A stretch of DNA of 64,000 bases, taken from the NCBI RefSeq assembly GCF_963678545.1, contig NZ_OY782870.1, positions 2,790,001 to 2,854,000 on the forward strand, written 5' to 3'. Positions within the stretch are counted from its first letter, which is position 1; the number at the start of each line of letters is the position of its first letter. A program made the translations under genes and the position numbers. Source of the stretch: an uncultured Methanomethylovorans sp. Lineage in GTDB: Archaea; Halobacteriota; Methanosarcinia; Methanosarcinales; Methanosarcinaceae. Shown here piece after piece: positions 36,658-46,362 of the stretch. The notes under the pieces were generated by a model that ran no database searches, was not told the origin of the DNA, and was given only the letters and a program-made list of their open reading frames with translations.

Positions 36658-38469
36658 GTGTTGGACAAAAGTGAAACCAGAGGAATAATTAATTCCATGG
36701 GACTTGTTTTTGGAGATATTGGAACGAGTCCTATATACACACTTGCAGTCATATTTCTTATTACGCCTGTTACATATTCTCATATAATCGGAATCCTGTC
36801 TTTGATTGTTTGGACGCTGATTATACTTGTGACTATAGAATATTCCTGGCTTGCTATGAGCCTTGGAAAAAAAGGAGAAGGAGGAACGATTGTATTAAAA
36901 GAATTACTTGTTCCTCTCTTGAAATCGGGAAGAAAAGTAACTGTGATAACGATACTATCATATGTTGGTATTTCTTTTCTTTTAGGGGATGGCGTGATCA
37001 CGCCTGCCATAAGTATATTAAGTGCAGTGGAAGGACTGCGAATAATTCCCGGATTAGAAACAATAAGTCAGGGAAGTCTTATTACAATTGCAGCAATTAT
37101 CGCAATAGCTCTCTTTTCAATACAGAAGAAAGGTACTGAAAAAATCACATGGCTGTTTGGACCCCTTATGGTTCTGTGGTTCTCTTTGCTTGTCCTTTCA
37201 GGTATTGCTTCAATAATCTATACTCCATCTGTAATCAAGGCTATAAATCCCTTTTATGGCATTGATTTTCTGTTACACAATGGATTAGCAGGTTTCTTTG
37301 TATTGTCTGAAGTGATCCTGTGTGCCACCGGTGGTGAAGCATTATATGCAGATATGGGTCATTTGGGAAGAGAACCTATCATCAAGGCCTGGAGACTTGT
37401 ATTCGTTTCACTGGTGCTAAACTATCTGGGACAAGGAGCATTCCTGATAAGGAATCCCGGATCAAGAAACATACTCTTTGAGATGATATACCAGCAAGCA
37501 CATTTCATCTACATACCATTTTTGATCCTTAGTATCATCGCTACTGTCATTGCTTCACAAGCCATGATAAGCGGTATGTTCTCTATCGTTTATCAGGGCA
37601 TCACTACCAGAATAGCGCCTATGTTTAAGATCGATTATACATCGGACGAGATGAAATCACAAATATACATAAGTGTAGTTAACTGGTTGCTTCTAATTTC
37701 TGTGCTAGTTGTCATGTACGAATTTAAGGAATCAAATAAACTCGCTGCAGCTTATGGTCTAACTGTTACCGGAAGTATGGCTATCACAGGTATAATGATG
37801 ACCATGATATTCGGCCTGAGGAAGGATTGGACGAAGGCAATAGTTTCGGTATTAGTGACTGTTATTGACTTGGTATTTCTTATATCGAACTCTTATAAAA
37901 TCCCACATGGAGGTATATGGTCCATTACCATAGCATCTTTTATATTCAGTATGATAATGATATATACTTCAGGCCAAAAGAGGCTATATCAGTCGCTAAA
38001 GCCAATGCGTTTGAATGATTTTCTGCAAACGTACAGGCAAATGTATGAAAGTACAAATAAGATTAAGGGTACAGCTCTTTTCTTTGCAAGGAATATCAGT
38101 CTTATCCCCCAATATATCCCGCATACGATGTTCGAGAACGAAATAATCTATGAAGATAACATCATAATTTCTATCACTTCGCTTGAAGAACCTTTCGGGG
38201 TAAGAAGTTCCTTTGGAGAAACACTGGCATCGGGATTGAAAGTATTTGAAATAGATATGGGCTACATGGAAGTTATAGATGTGGCAGAGATTTTAAAAAC
38301 TGCCGGGATTAAAGAAAAAACAATATTTTATGGGGTTGAAGACATTGTAACTGATAACCCTGTCTGGAAAATATTCTCCATGATTAAAAAAATAACACCT
38401 TCATTTGTTCAGTACTACAAACTACCACCAGAGAAACTCCATGGAGTAATCACAAGATTTGAGATGTAA
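36658..38469 (+). CDS. kup: Kup-family potassium transporter
   Basis: 603 aa. N-terminal GLVFGDIGTSPIYTLAVIF is the family hallmark, with GKKGEGGTIVLKELL and LLGDGVITPAISILSAVEGL next, and LCATGGEALYADMGHLG (about 220). About twelve helices and a C-terminal cytoplasmic part of about 130 residues. Low-affinity proton-coupled K+ uptake is the family role. Start is GTG 36658, with AGGAGA 8 nt upstream. Its position after the KimA-like gene points to a K+ uptake unit. Confidence 0.93.
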   Translation: MLDKSETRGIINSMGLVFGDIGTSPIYTLAVIFLITPVTYSHIIGILSLIVWTLIILVTIEYSWLAMSLGKKGEGGTIVLKELLVPLLKSGRKVTVITILSYVGISFLLGDGVITPAISILSAVEGLRIIPGLETISQGSLITIAAIIAIALFSIQKKGTEKITWLFGPLMVLWFSLLVLSGIASIIYTPSVIKAINPFYGIDFLLHNGLAGFFVLSEVILCATGGEALYADMGHLGREPIIKAWRLVFVSLVLNYLGQGAFLIRNPGSRNILFEMIYQQAHFIYIPFLILSIIATVIASQAMISGMFSIVYQGITTRIAPMFKIDYTSDEMKSQIYISVVNWLLLISVLVVMYEFKESNKLAAAYGLTVTGSMAITGIMMTMIFGLRKDWTKAIVSVLVTVIDLVFLISNSYKIPHGGIWSITIASFIFSMIMIYTSGQKRLYQSLKPMRLNDFLQTYRQMYESTNKIKGTALFFARNISLIPQYIPHTMFENEIIYEDNIIISITSLEEPFGVRSSFGETLASGLKVFEIDMGYMEVIDVAEILKTAGIKEKTIFYGVEDIVTDNPVWKIFSMIKKITPSFVQYYKLPPEKLHGVITRFEM

Positions 38470-38496
38470 AAAAAGACCTTAGGCCTCAAGGGGCCT
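38468..38496 (-). terminator. hairpin plus T7 for threonine synthase
   Basis: On the minus strand AGGCC and GGCCT (38496-38492 and 38485-38481) form a short stem overlapping the thrC stop codon. Seven T follow shortly after (38474-38468). Confidence 0.55.
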
Positions 38497-39838
38497 ATCC
38501 AATCTTTGCCAGAAGATATTCCTTGAATTTCACGTATTCCGTATCCAGGAAATCCATCTGCTCTTCTTTTACTTCGATTTCTTTAAGACTGCGTGGGGGT
38601 TCAGGATCTATACCTGTTACTGCTTTTACTTCTCCCGGAAACTTTGCTGGATGGGCAGTTTCAAGAGTGACAGCAAGAGTATTGTCCTGAGTTTTAGTCC
38701 TGTAATCAGTCAATCCTTTTATACCAACAGCACCGTGAGGTTCAATTAGGATACCATACCTGTCCAGAATTTCCCTCATAGTAGATTTTGTTTCTTTATC
38801 GGTGACAGAACTAGAATAAATATCATTCCTGAGCTTTTCCATATCAGGCATCTTGCTTATAATACCCTGCTCATCCATTTGTCCACCATATACAGCAATA
38901 AGCCTTGCAAGATTGCTTGGGTGACCTACATTCATAGCGTTTGAAAGGCAATTAAGAGATGGAACTATCTTATGATATTCACCGGCCCTGAGGAATGATG
39001 GGACTTCATCGTTCTCGTTTACAGAAGCAATAATCTTCTTTACAGGAAGACCCATAGTCTTTGCCAGTACACATCCCATCATGTTCCCAAAGTTGCCTGA
39101 TGGTATTGAGAAGATAACCTCTTCGGGATAGCTGCAAAGTCTTGTATATGCATAAATATAGTACAAGGACTGGGGAATTAGACGGCCAATGTTTATAGAA
39201 TTGGCTGACGATAGGTTAAGGTGTTCAAGCTGCTCATCTGAGAAGGCCTTCTTTACCATAGCCTGACAATCATCAAATTTTCCATCTATAGCTATTGCAG
39301 TAATGTTTTTCTGTAAAGTAGTCATCTGTTTCCTCTGACGGTCTGAGACCTCCTTCTGTGGAAAAAGTACGATGACCTTTACATTGTCAAGCCCATAAAA
39401 AGCATGAGCTACCGCACTTCCAGTATCGCCAGAGGTTGCGGTAAGTATGGTTATTTCTTTGTTCTCTTTTTTGAGATAATATTGCATGAGCCTTGCCATC
39501 AGACGTGCTGCAAAATCCTTAAATGAAGCAGTAGGTCCACTATCAAGACGCATGATATAGGTGTTATCCTCCACCTTTTCCAGCGGTACATCATAGTTGT
39601 AAGCATCGTAGGTTATTGCTTTAAGAGAAAGTTCATCTATTTCACCTTCCAGGACCTTACGAAGTACATGAAATGCAACCTCTGGGTATGTTTTGTCTTT
39701 AAGGGAGACAAAATCTTCTCTTGACAAATGAGGAAGAGATCTTGGAAGGTATAGGCCTTTGTCCGGAGCCTGTCCTGTAATAAGAGCAGTTTCAAAAGAC
39801 ACTTCTGCTGCCTGAAGATTAGTGCTGTAGAGTTTCAT
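38495..39838 (-). CDS. thrC: threonine synthase
   Basis: A 447-aa PLP enzyme converting O-phosphohomoserine to threonine. N-terminal QAPDKGLYLPRSLPHLSREDF is the usual start of the longer (yeast/E. coli-like) class. The PLP lysine is in SGPTASFKDFAARLM (about residue 108), followed by LTATSGDTGSAVAHAF and VLFPQKEVSDRQRKQM. C-terminal LETAHPAKFPGEVKAVTG is typical. Convergent with kup; ends inside a terminator hairpin. Confidence 0.95.
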   Translation of the reverse strand: MKLYSTNLQAAEVSFETALITGQAPDKGLYLPRSLPHLSREDFVSLKDKTYPEVAFHVLRKVLEGEIDELSLKAITYDAYNYDVPLEKVEDNTYIMRLDSGPTASFKDFAARLMARLMQYYLKKENKEITILTATSGDTGSAVAHAFYGLDNVKVIVLFPQKEVSDRQRKQMTTLQKNITAIAIDGKFDDCQAMVKKAFSDEQLEHLNLSSANSINIGRLIPQSLYYIYAYTRLCSYPEEVIFSIPSGNFGNMMGCVLAKTMGLPVKKIIASVNENDEVPSFLRAGEYHKIVPSLNCLSNAMNVGHPSNLARLIAVYGGQMDEQGIISKMPDMEKLRNDIYSSSVTDKETKSTMREILDRYGILIEPHGAVGIKGLTDYRTKTQDNTLAVTLETAHPAKFPGEVKAVTGIDPEPPRSLKEIEVKEEQMDFLDTEYVKFKEYLLAKIG

Positions 39839-40093
39839 GCTGATCAGTGATTGATTTAATTACTAGTATAAGTGCTGTTTGAATATTCAGTACTTATGAT
39901 TTACTTTTGGGTTAAGAATGTTGCTATTCCCACAATATATTGTGCAAAGGATATGATCGGCATCAGATTCACTTATCTTTATGATTCTGTTCTTTTTGAA
40001 AGATTATATTTAAAAATAGTTTAGTATGCAAAGTTAAATATATTTTTTTAGTTATATTCTTCTTGTATTGTATCGACACAGGAATGGATGTGA

Positions 40094-43000
40094 ATGATTA
40101 CTAAAAAAATAATTTTGATTATACTTTTGAACATGCTTCTGTTTTGTGCAGCTGCCGGGATAGTTGCATATACAGATAATACCGAAAAACAAAAAACTAA
40201 CGTATCAAACATAACAGAATCCAATACAACCGATCTTAAATCCAGTTTCGTTCATGTCCAGTACAATCCATCTGAGAACAAACTAAAAAGATCTTCTCAG
40301 GAGAAATCCAATTTAATGCTGAAAACAGGGACAATTCAAACAACAGTTCCATCCAAAATACAGACAAATTGCGTGAATAATTATGATACCTCAGGTATAG
40401 AAACGTCGACAGAATCTCCTGAAGAATACAATTATTACCTAGTCCAATTTAATGATACTGTCCAAGATACGTGGAAACAAGATATCTGTGAGGCTGGTGG
40501 GCAATTATTTGATTATATCCCTTACAATGCGTTCATTGTAAGAATGAATGAATCCACTAAATCCATAGTTTCAAATCTTGAGCAGGTAAAATGGATAGAC
40601 GAATACTTGCCGGAATATAAAATTGATCCCTCACTCCAAACAAAGATGGAGGAAAAAATCTCTGTGGAACTCATGATTTCCCTATTTGAGCCTACAGATA
40701 AAGAGAATTTTAAACAAAAAGTAACAGAGGAGATACAATCTTTGGGAGGAACGATAGTTGGGAATTCAAATAATGACAGAGTACAAATGAATATTAAAAG
40801 CTCAAAGATATCAGCCCTTTCCAATATTAAAGACATAAAGTGGATAGAAGAATACAAAACATTTGTTGTATTCAATGATATATCCCGAGGGATCATCAAT
40901 GCTACTTATGTTACTGAAAACTACAACCTCACAGGATTGGGGCAAATAATAGCAATTGCTGATACAGGTCTTGATACGGGCGTCAATGATGCCTCAATGA
41001 ATCCTGATTTTTATGGACGTATACTATCGATTCAAGATGTATTAGGCGATGGAGCAGAAGATCTGCAAGGACATGGAACGCATGTTGCGGGTTCTGCCCT
41101 TGGAAATGGATCATGGTCTAACGGGCAATATAAGGGCGTTGCACCAGAATCACAATTAGTATTCCAAGCTATTGCCCATGCAGATGGGAGCCTGGATATA
41201 CCTGGAGATAATGTAAGCTCGCTTTTCGAACCTGCATATGAACTTGGAGCACGTATCCACTCTAATAGTTGGGGAGGGAGTGGTGATGGCAGATACAACG
41301 TTTATTCCAAAGATGTAGATCAATTCATGTGGACACATCCTGATATGCTAATAGTCTTCGCCGCAGGCAATAGTGGAGTGGATTATAATCATAACGGCGT
41401 AATTGATCTTGATTCCATTTCATGGCCTAGCACTGCAAAGAATTGCCTTACGGTTGGTGCATCCGAAAATAACAGAGGTCAGATATTTGGGTATACCTGG
41501 GGATATGCTTGGGGTTCAGACTATCCGGCAGCACCAATCTATAATGACTACATGGCCAATAATCCCACCGGTGTTGCAGCATTCAGTAGCAGGGGACCTA
41601 CAGATGATGGAAGGATTAAGCCGGATGTACTTGCACCTGGAACTTACATCATATCAGCAAACTCCAGTGTATCCGATTGTGGAGATGTGTGGGGTTTTGT
41701 AGATGAGCACTATGTCTACATGGGAGGTACCAGCATGTCTACTCCTATTGTAGCTGGCAGCCTGGCGCTTATAAGACAAAATTATGTTGATAAACTAAAT
41801 ATCACGCCTTCTGCAGCTTTGTTAAAAGCTACGCTGATAAATGGTGCCACTGACCTACAACCCGGGCAATATGGAAATGATGTTACAGCACAACCGGACT
41901 GCAACCAGGGATGGGGACTAGTGAACCTGAAAGGATCACTGTGTCCTGATGGCGGGCCCATACTTTTTGCAGATAATGTAGAACTGGAAACTGGAGATGC
42001 CGTTCAAAAGAACTACTACATAAACAACAGTTCTAATCCCTTAAAAGCCACACTTGTATGGACTGACTACTACGGTACGGAACTCGCAGAGAAAGAACTT
42101 GTGAATGACCTTACACTTCTTGTTGTGAATCCTGACGGTACTGAGAATGTGGTTAATGATACTGTAAACAACGTAGAACAAGTACTAATTGAAGAACCGG
42201 AAGTGGGCTGGTACACAGTTAGAGTAATAGGAGAATCAGTACCAATGGGACCACAGCCATGTGCTATCGTGGTAAGTGGTGCATCCGGTTCAATCAGTGA
42301 TCTCAATTTCACACCACAACAAACAACTTACTATACCGGGAACAATACAACATTCGAAGCTCAAGCAACATATGAGAATAGCAATTATCTTAATGCATCT
42401 TTCACATGGGAAAGCAGCAATTCTACTGTTGCGAGCATCAATAGTTCCACAGGGTATTTCAGTGCGCTTGTAGAAGGTATAACTGATATAACAGTGAAAG
42501 CAGGAACTATGTCATCTACGGTTTCTATAAATGTGATTAATCCAGGAAATTCAACCGGGACTAATGAATCATCTGAAGTGATCACTAATGAAGAAGAAGT
42601 ACAAGAAGAGACGACATCTTCAGCTTCTTCAAGAAGCAGTAGTGGAGGCAGTGGAGGTGGCGGTGGAGGAGGAGGAACCAGCGGAGAGAACATTGCAAAT
42701 GTGCTGGCAAAGGACTCCAAAACAGTATTCATCAGCATGGACAAAGACATTAGATACGAATTCACTGAAGAAAAGAACAATATAGGGTATATCGAATTCA
42801 CACCTCTGAAGAACTCTGGAAAAATAACGGCTGTTGTTGAAGTATTAAAGAGGAGATCATCTTTTACCAAGGAAGATACACCAGGAATGGTCTACCAGAA
42901 CATGAACATCTGGGTAGGAAAAACTGGTTTTGCAACAGAGAGCAATATCGCTAATCCAATTGTCGGATTTAAGGTCGAAAAGTCATGGATGGCTAATAAC

Positions 43001-43387
43001 AACATTGATAAAGAAACTATAAGACTCTACAGATATAACGCTGATACCTGGAATGAGCTAGAAACAAAGAATACAGATGAAGATGACAAATACATGTATT
43101 TTGAATCGCAGACACCTGGTTTTTCACCTTTTGCTATTAGTACGGCAGAGAAAACAACTGAAATTCAGACTGAACAATCAGATAAAGAAAATGGCACATT
43201 TGATAATAAAATAAAACATCTTGATCAAAATCTTACACTAGCGACCAATTATACAGAGATAAATTCACTTGAAGATGAGAATAACTCGCCGGGAGATAAA
43301 ATTGAGTTTCTTAGTAAATTTATAATGCTTTCCATAATATTGATTATATGTGGAATAGCGTATCAGTATTACAATAGAAGAAAGTGA
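40094..43387 (+). CDS. secreted subtilisin-like serine protease with PGF-pre-PGF domain
   Basis: 1097 aa. Signal peptide/first helix about 1-30; long pro-region (to about 270) with two inhibitor-like segments; S8 catalytic domain with Asp in IAIADTGLDTG (about 290), His in LQGHGTHVAGS (about 329) and Ser in GGTSMSTPIVAGS (about 547). Then come a proprotein-convertase-like beta domain, a Big_2-type Ig domain (about 735-815), a Ser/Gly linker, a PGF-pre-PGF domain (about 862-1015, TPGFSPFAI) and a C-terminal membrane helix (about 1073-1092) with NRRK tail. Likely works anchored outside the cell on proteins of the S-layer or on nutrients. GGATGTGA precedes ATG 40094. Confidence 0.92.
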   Translation: MITKKIILIILLNMLLFCAAAGIVAYTDNTEKQKTNVSNITESNTTDLKSSFVHVQYNPSENKLKRSSQEKSNLMLKTGTIQTTVPSKIQTNCVNNYDTSGIETSTESPEEYNYYLVQFNDTVQDTWKQDICEAGGQLFDYIPYNAFIVRMNESTKSIVSNLEQVKWIDEYLPEYKIDPSLQTKMEEKISVELMISLFEPTDKENFKQKVTEEIQSLGGTIVGNSNNDRVQMNIKSSKISALSNIKDIKWIEEYKTFVVFNDISRGIINATYVTENYNLTGLGQIIAIADTGLDTGVNDASMNPDFYGRILSIQDVLGDGAEDLQGHGTHVAGSALGNGSWSNGQYKGVAPESQLVFQAIAHADGSLDIPGDNVSSLFEPAYELGARIHSNSWGGSGDGRYNVYSKDVDQFMWTHPDMLIVFAAGNSGVDYNHNGVIDLDSISWPSTAKNCLTVGASENNRGQIFGYTWGYAWGSDYPAAPIYNDYMANNPTGVAAFSSRGPTDDGRIKPDVLAPGTYIISANSSVSDCGDVWGFVDEHYVYMGGTSMSTPIVAGSLALIRQNYVDKLNITPSAALLKATLINGATDLQPGQYGNDVTAQPDCNQGWGLVNLKGSLCPDGGPILFADNVELETGDAVQKNYYINNSSNPLKATLVWTDYYGTELAEKELVNDLTLLVVNPDGTENVVNDTVNNVEQVLIEEPEVGWYTVRVIGESVPMGPQPCAIVVSGASGSISDLNFTPQQTTYYTGNNTTFEAQATYENSNYLNASFTWESSNSTVASINSSTGYFSALVEGITDITVKAGTMSSTVSINVINPGNSTGTNESSEVITNEEEVQEETTSSASSRSSSGGSGGGGGGGGTSGENIANVLAKDSKTVFISMDKDIRYEFTEEKNNIGYIEFTPLKNSGKITAVVEVLKRRSSFTKEDTPGMVYQNMNIWVGKTGFATESNIANPIVGFKVEKSWMANNNIDKETIRLYRYNADTWNELETKNTDEDDKYMYFESQTPGFSPFAISTAEKTTEIQTEQSDKENGTFDNKIKHLDQNLTLATNYTEINSLEDENNSPGDKIEFLSKFIMLSIILIICGIAYQYYNRRK

Positions 43388-43425
43388 ATAGAGCGAGTGC
43401 ATCGTAAAAAATTGTATGGAGTGTG

Positions 43426-43450
43426 CAGTGGCTTTCACAGTCACTGTTTT
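43426..43450 (+). terminator. hairpin plus T4 after the subtilase gene
   Basis: CAGTG (43426-43430) and CACTG (43442-43446) with TTTT after. A short stem, hence modest confidence. Confidence 0.45.
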
Positions 43451-43589
43451 AACTTTTGAAACATAGAAAATGCATATGAATTAAACTTGTCAACATTACT
43501 ATGTAGATCTAAATATTATGGCAATCGTGTGGAAAATGTTCTTCGATTATTTACAAATACTTTTCCGGAAGAAACAAAGGTGATGAACA

Positions 43590-45269
43590 ATGACATATCA
43601 CAAGTTCCATTATTACTCAATGCTGAAAAGATATAGCAGAATAATCGAAGTGCTTAGGAAATATGGATTCGGTTATATTGTGGACCAGCTGGGTTTAAGC
43701 ACGTTTAGTGATATACGTGCTTGGTTTGGAAGAAAATCAAGAGACGAAAAAATCCATATTTCAAAACCTGCCAGAATACGCATGGTACTTGAAGAACTGG
43801 GAACCACCTACATAAAACTGGGCCAGCTTTTGAGCATGAGGCAAGATCTCATACCTGAAAAATATGCCGCAGAGCTATCTAAACTCCAGGATGAAGTCCC
43901 GCCTTTTGAATATGAAGATGTAAGGATAATTATAGAAGAGGAGTTTGGAGTTCCTATAGAAGATTTATTTGATTCATTTGAAACCAAACCGCTTGCTGCT
44001 GCATCTATTGGCCAGGTACACCGTGCAAAGTTAAAAAATGGCGATGATGTTGTTGTAAAGATTCAGCGTCCAGATATCAAGAAAGTGATAGAATCTGACC
44101 TGGAGATAATGTATAGTATAGCTGGATTCGCAGATGAGCACATTCCGGAATTGAGATTATATAGACCTATTGAGATAGTCGATGAACTGTCCCGGAGTAT
44201 TCATGCAGAAATGGATTACACCCAGGAAGGAAGGAATACAGAACATTTCGCAACCAATTTCCGAAATAACAGTGGGATATTCATTCCAAAAATCTATTGG
44301 GATCATACGAGCATCCGAGTTCTTACTATAGAATATATTGAAGGAGTCAAAAGCAGTTACTTAGATCTCCTGGATGAGAAGGGTTTTGACAGAAGAAAAA
44401 TAGCTCACACGGTGGGTAATGCATTCATGCAGCAGGTCTTTGAGGATGGATTCTTCCATGCAGACCTGCACCCCGGCAACATGTTAATAAAAGACGACGG
44501 CAAGATCGCGTTAATAGACTTTGGATTAGTAGGACATCTATCCACAGAAACAAGAAATATGCTTATTGATGAACTTATAGCTATAACTAAAGGAGACATA
44601 GACCTTTTTGTTGAAACTTTGAAGGATATGGGGTATATAGGAGATCATGTGGATATTGTATCCCTCAAAGCAGATGTTGAATATTTCCGCACTAAATATT
44701 ACGGTAGACCTCTCAAAGATTTTGACACTCATGTAATTATAGAAGAATTGATAGGTATTCTCAGAAAGCATCAAGTTCAGATACCCTCCAACCTTGCTCT
44801 GCTGGCAAGGGCTGTATTAACGGTGGAAGGATTTGGAAGAATGATGGACCCTGGTTTTAATATAAGCGAACTTGGAGAATCCTATGGAAAAAAGATATTA
44901 AAACAACGTCTGGGTCCACAGAATCTTGCACAGAACACTTACAGCCATATTTTGGACTGGTCGCGTGTCTTCAAAAAAGCACCCACCAAAATATCCCATA
45001 TACTTGATGTTGCTGAAAAAGGGTATCTGAAACTGGAGATAGAACCTCAAAGTGCAAAAAGGATCTCTTCCGACATAAACGCTGCAAGCAACCGCCTCTC
45101 CTTAAGCCTGATGATCTCTGCTGTAATAGTTGGCTCATCGATGATCATTCAGACAAATATGAAACCCCATTTATGGGGCGTACCGCTTCTTGGGGTATTC
45201 GGCTTCCTTATGGCTGCGCTCTTTGGCCTATGGCTGATAATCTACATAGTTAGGACCGGAGAAATATGA
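43590..45269 (+). CDS. ABC1/AarF/UbiB-family atypical kinase
   Basis: 559 aa. KxGQ-type segment LGTTYIKLGQLLSMRQDLIP (about 70), the Ala-rich loop LAAASIGQVHRAKLKNGDDVVVKIQRP (about 132-160), catalytic HADLHPGNMLIKDDGKIALIDFGLVG (about 290-315), and two C-terminal membrane helices (about 500-555). Bacterial and mitochondrial relatives support ubiquinone synthesis. In methanogens the role is unknown, perhaps isoprenoid lipid or methanophenazine metabolism. AAAGGTGATG is the ribosome site for ATG 43590. Confidence 0.92.
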   Translation: MTYHKFHYYSMLKRYSRIIEVLRKYGFGYIVDQLGLSTFSDIRAWFGRKSRDEKIHISKPARIRMVLEELGTTYIKLGQLLSMRQDLIPEKYAAELSKLQDEVPPFEYEDVRIIIEEEFGVPIEDLFDSFETKPLAAASIGQVHRAKLKNGDDVVVKIQRPDIKKVIESDLEIMYSIAGFADEHIPELRLYRPIEIVDELSRSIHAEMDYTQEGRNTEHFATNFRNNSGIFIPKIYWDHTSIRVLTIEYIEGVKSSYLDLLDEKGFDRRKIAHTVGNAFMQQVFEDGFFHADLHPGNMLIKDDGKIALIDFGLVGHLSTETRNMLIDELIAITKGDIDLFVETLKDMGYIGDHVDIVSLKADVEYFRTKYYGRPLKDFDTHVIIEELIGILRKHQVQIPSNLALLARAVLTVEGFGRMMDPGFNISELGESYGKKILKQRLGPQNLAQNTYSHILDWSRVFKKAPTKISHILDVAEKGYLKLEIEPQSAKRISSDINAASNRLSLSLMISAVIVGSSMIIQTNMKPHLWGVPLLGVFGFLMAALFGLWLIIYIVRTGEI

Positions 45270-45346
45270 GTGATCTGATTTGTGAATGAAATTATTCAAT
45301 TACTATATATACCACATACAATGTATTTGCTGTATCTGATTTTAGT

Positions 45347-46006
45347 TTGGTGGTACCCATAATCGAACTTATCAAGGCACTGGTCCTGGGATTCACAATA
45401 GGTATATCTGCTGCACTAATACCCGGACCCATGATGTTTGCAACCATTGGAATATCCCTAAAGAAAGGCTGGAAAGCGGGCCTTTATGTATTCAGTGGTC
45501 ATGCCCTGGTGGAACTTGGCATATTCATGCTCATCCTGTTAGGGGCAGTATCCATCATCGGTGAGAGCATGATCTCATACATAGCCATAATAGGTGGTGT
45601 GGTGATGTTCCTGTTCGGATTGGTTATAATTAAAAGTGCGAAAGAAGCAGCCAGAACAGATATCATTTCTTCTGCCACTAAATTTGATATAACTTCGGGA
45701 CCAGTATCTGCTGGAATAGTTACCTCGATATTGAATCCTACTTTGATCATATGGTGGTTAACTGCTGGTAGTGCCATCATTCTTCAGGAATATATGACAG
45801 GCATCATAGCTGTAAGTGCCTTTATAGCAGGCCACTGGATAGCGGATGCTGGATTTCTACTAGCCGTATCCTCATCTTTTTCTAAAGGTAAAGAACTGAT
45901 ATCTCCCCGTACCCATGAAAGAGTACTATATATCTGTGGAGGATTCCTGGCGATCTTTGGTCTCTGGTTCCTGCTGAACTACAATGATTTTTCTTCAATG
46001 ATTTGA
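45347..46006 (+). CDS. LysE-family amino-acid exporter-like protein
   Basis: 219 aa, six membrane helices. N-terminal LVLGFTIGISAALIPGPMMFATIGISLKKGWKAGLYVFSGHALVEL is the LysE/RhtB signature; a second half repeats it weakly (SILNPTLIIWWLTAG). Archaeal members are of unknown substrate. Start is TTG 45347 or the adjacent GTG 45350, with no Shine-Dalgarno; ACTATATATACC at about 45302-45313 is a likely TATA box, leaving a short leader. Confidence 0.85.
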   Translation: MVVPIIELIKALVLGFTIGISAALIPGPMMFATIGISLKKGWKAGLYVFSGHALVELGIFMLILLGAVSIIGESMISYIAIIGGVVMFLFGLVIIKSAKEAARTDIISSATKFDITSGPVSAGIVTSILNPTLIIWWLTAGSAIILQEYMTGIIAVSAFIAGHWIADAGFLLAVSSSFSKGKELISPRTHERVLYICGGFLAIFGLWFLLNYNDFSSMI

Positions 46007-46140
46007 TTGAGCTTAATAGTAAATAAATCATAATTTCTCTGTTAATTTACATTCAAATGACCACCATTTTTGACAAGAAGTGGTAATTATCCCATATTTT
46101 TATGAATACTGAAGTACAAACAATAACATATTTAAACTAC

Positions 46141-46160
46141 AATGTACTTTACTGTACATT
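46141..46160. promoter_or_regulatory. palindrome between TATA box and start of the symporter operon
   Basis: AATGTAC (46141-46147) and GTACATT (46154-46160), perfect arms with a 6-bp spacer, just after the TATA-like CATATTTAAA (46127-46136). A protein bound there would block RNA polymerase, so this is a candidate repressor site. Confidence 0.6.
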
Positions 46161-46201
46161 TGAGTATTGATGCATACATTTGAGGAGGAAAATAGCACTT
46201 G

Positions 46202-46273
46202 ATGTTGATAAACAATAACAGTTCGAATATTGAATATAAGACAAAAAAAGGGGAAGCAAGGAGTGCATTTTAA
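46202..46273 (+). CDS. possible 23-codon leader ORF of the symporter operon
   Basis: ATG 46202 (or TTG 46199) after GAGGAGG (46182-46188) opens a 23-codon frame whose TAA overlaps the next ATG as TAATG. The peptide is polar and unremarkable. It may exist to couple translation to the next gene. Weak evidence. Confidence 0.3.
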   Translation: MLINNNSSNIEYKTKKGEARSAF

Positions 46274-46362
46274 TGCCTCTTCCTTACCTTGTCCTTATAA
46301 TCTCAGTTGTAGTTATGCTGGGGACTACATTCTTTTTCATATTGAGGAGAGATCATGATTAA
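46273..46362 (+). CDS. 29-aa single-helix symporter accessory protein
   Basis: Starts MPLPYLVLIISVVVM, one membrane helix, ending LRRDHD. AAGGAG lies 9 nt before ATG 46273. Its last 8 nt overlap the start of the sodium:solute symporter gene, whose Shine-Dalgarno (GAGGAGA) is inside it. Small one-helix proteins coupled in this way to symporters are known in prokaryotes. A regulatory or assembly subunit is the likely role. Confidence 0.7.
   Translation: MPLPYLVLIISVVVMLGTTFFFILRRDHD

Noticed and set aside
42385..42870. 161-codon antisense frame in the subtilase gene
   Set aside because: Caused by the Ser/Gly linker composition; poly-Pro shadow only.
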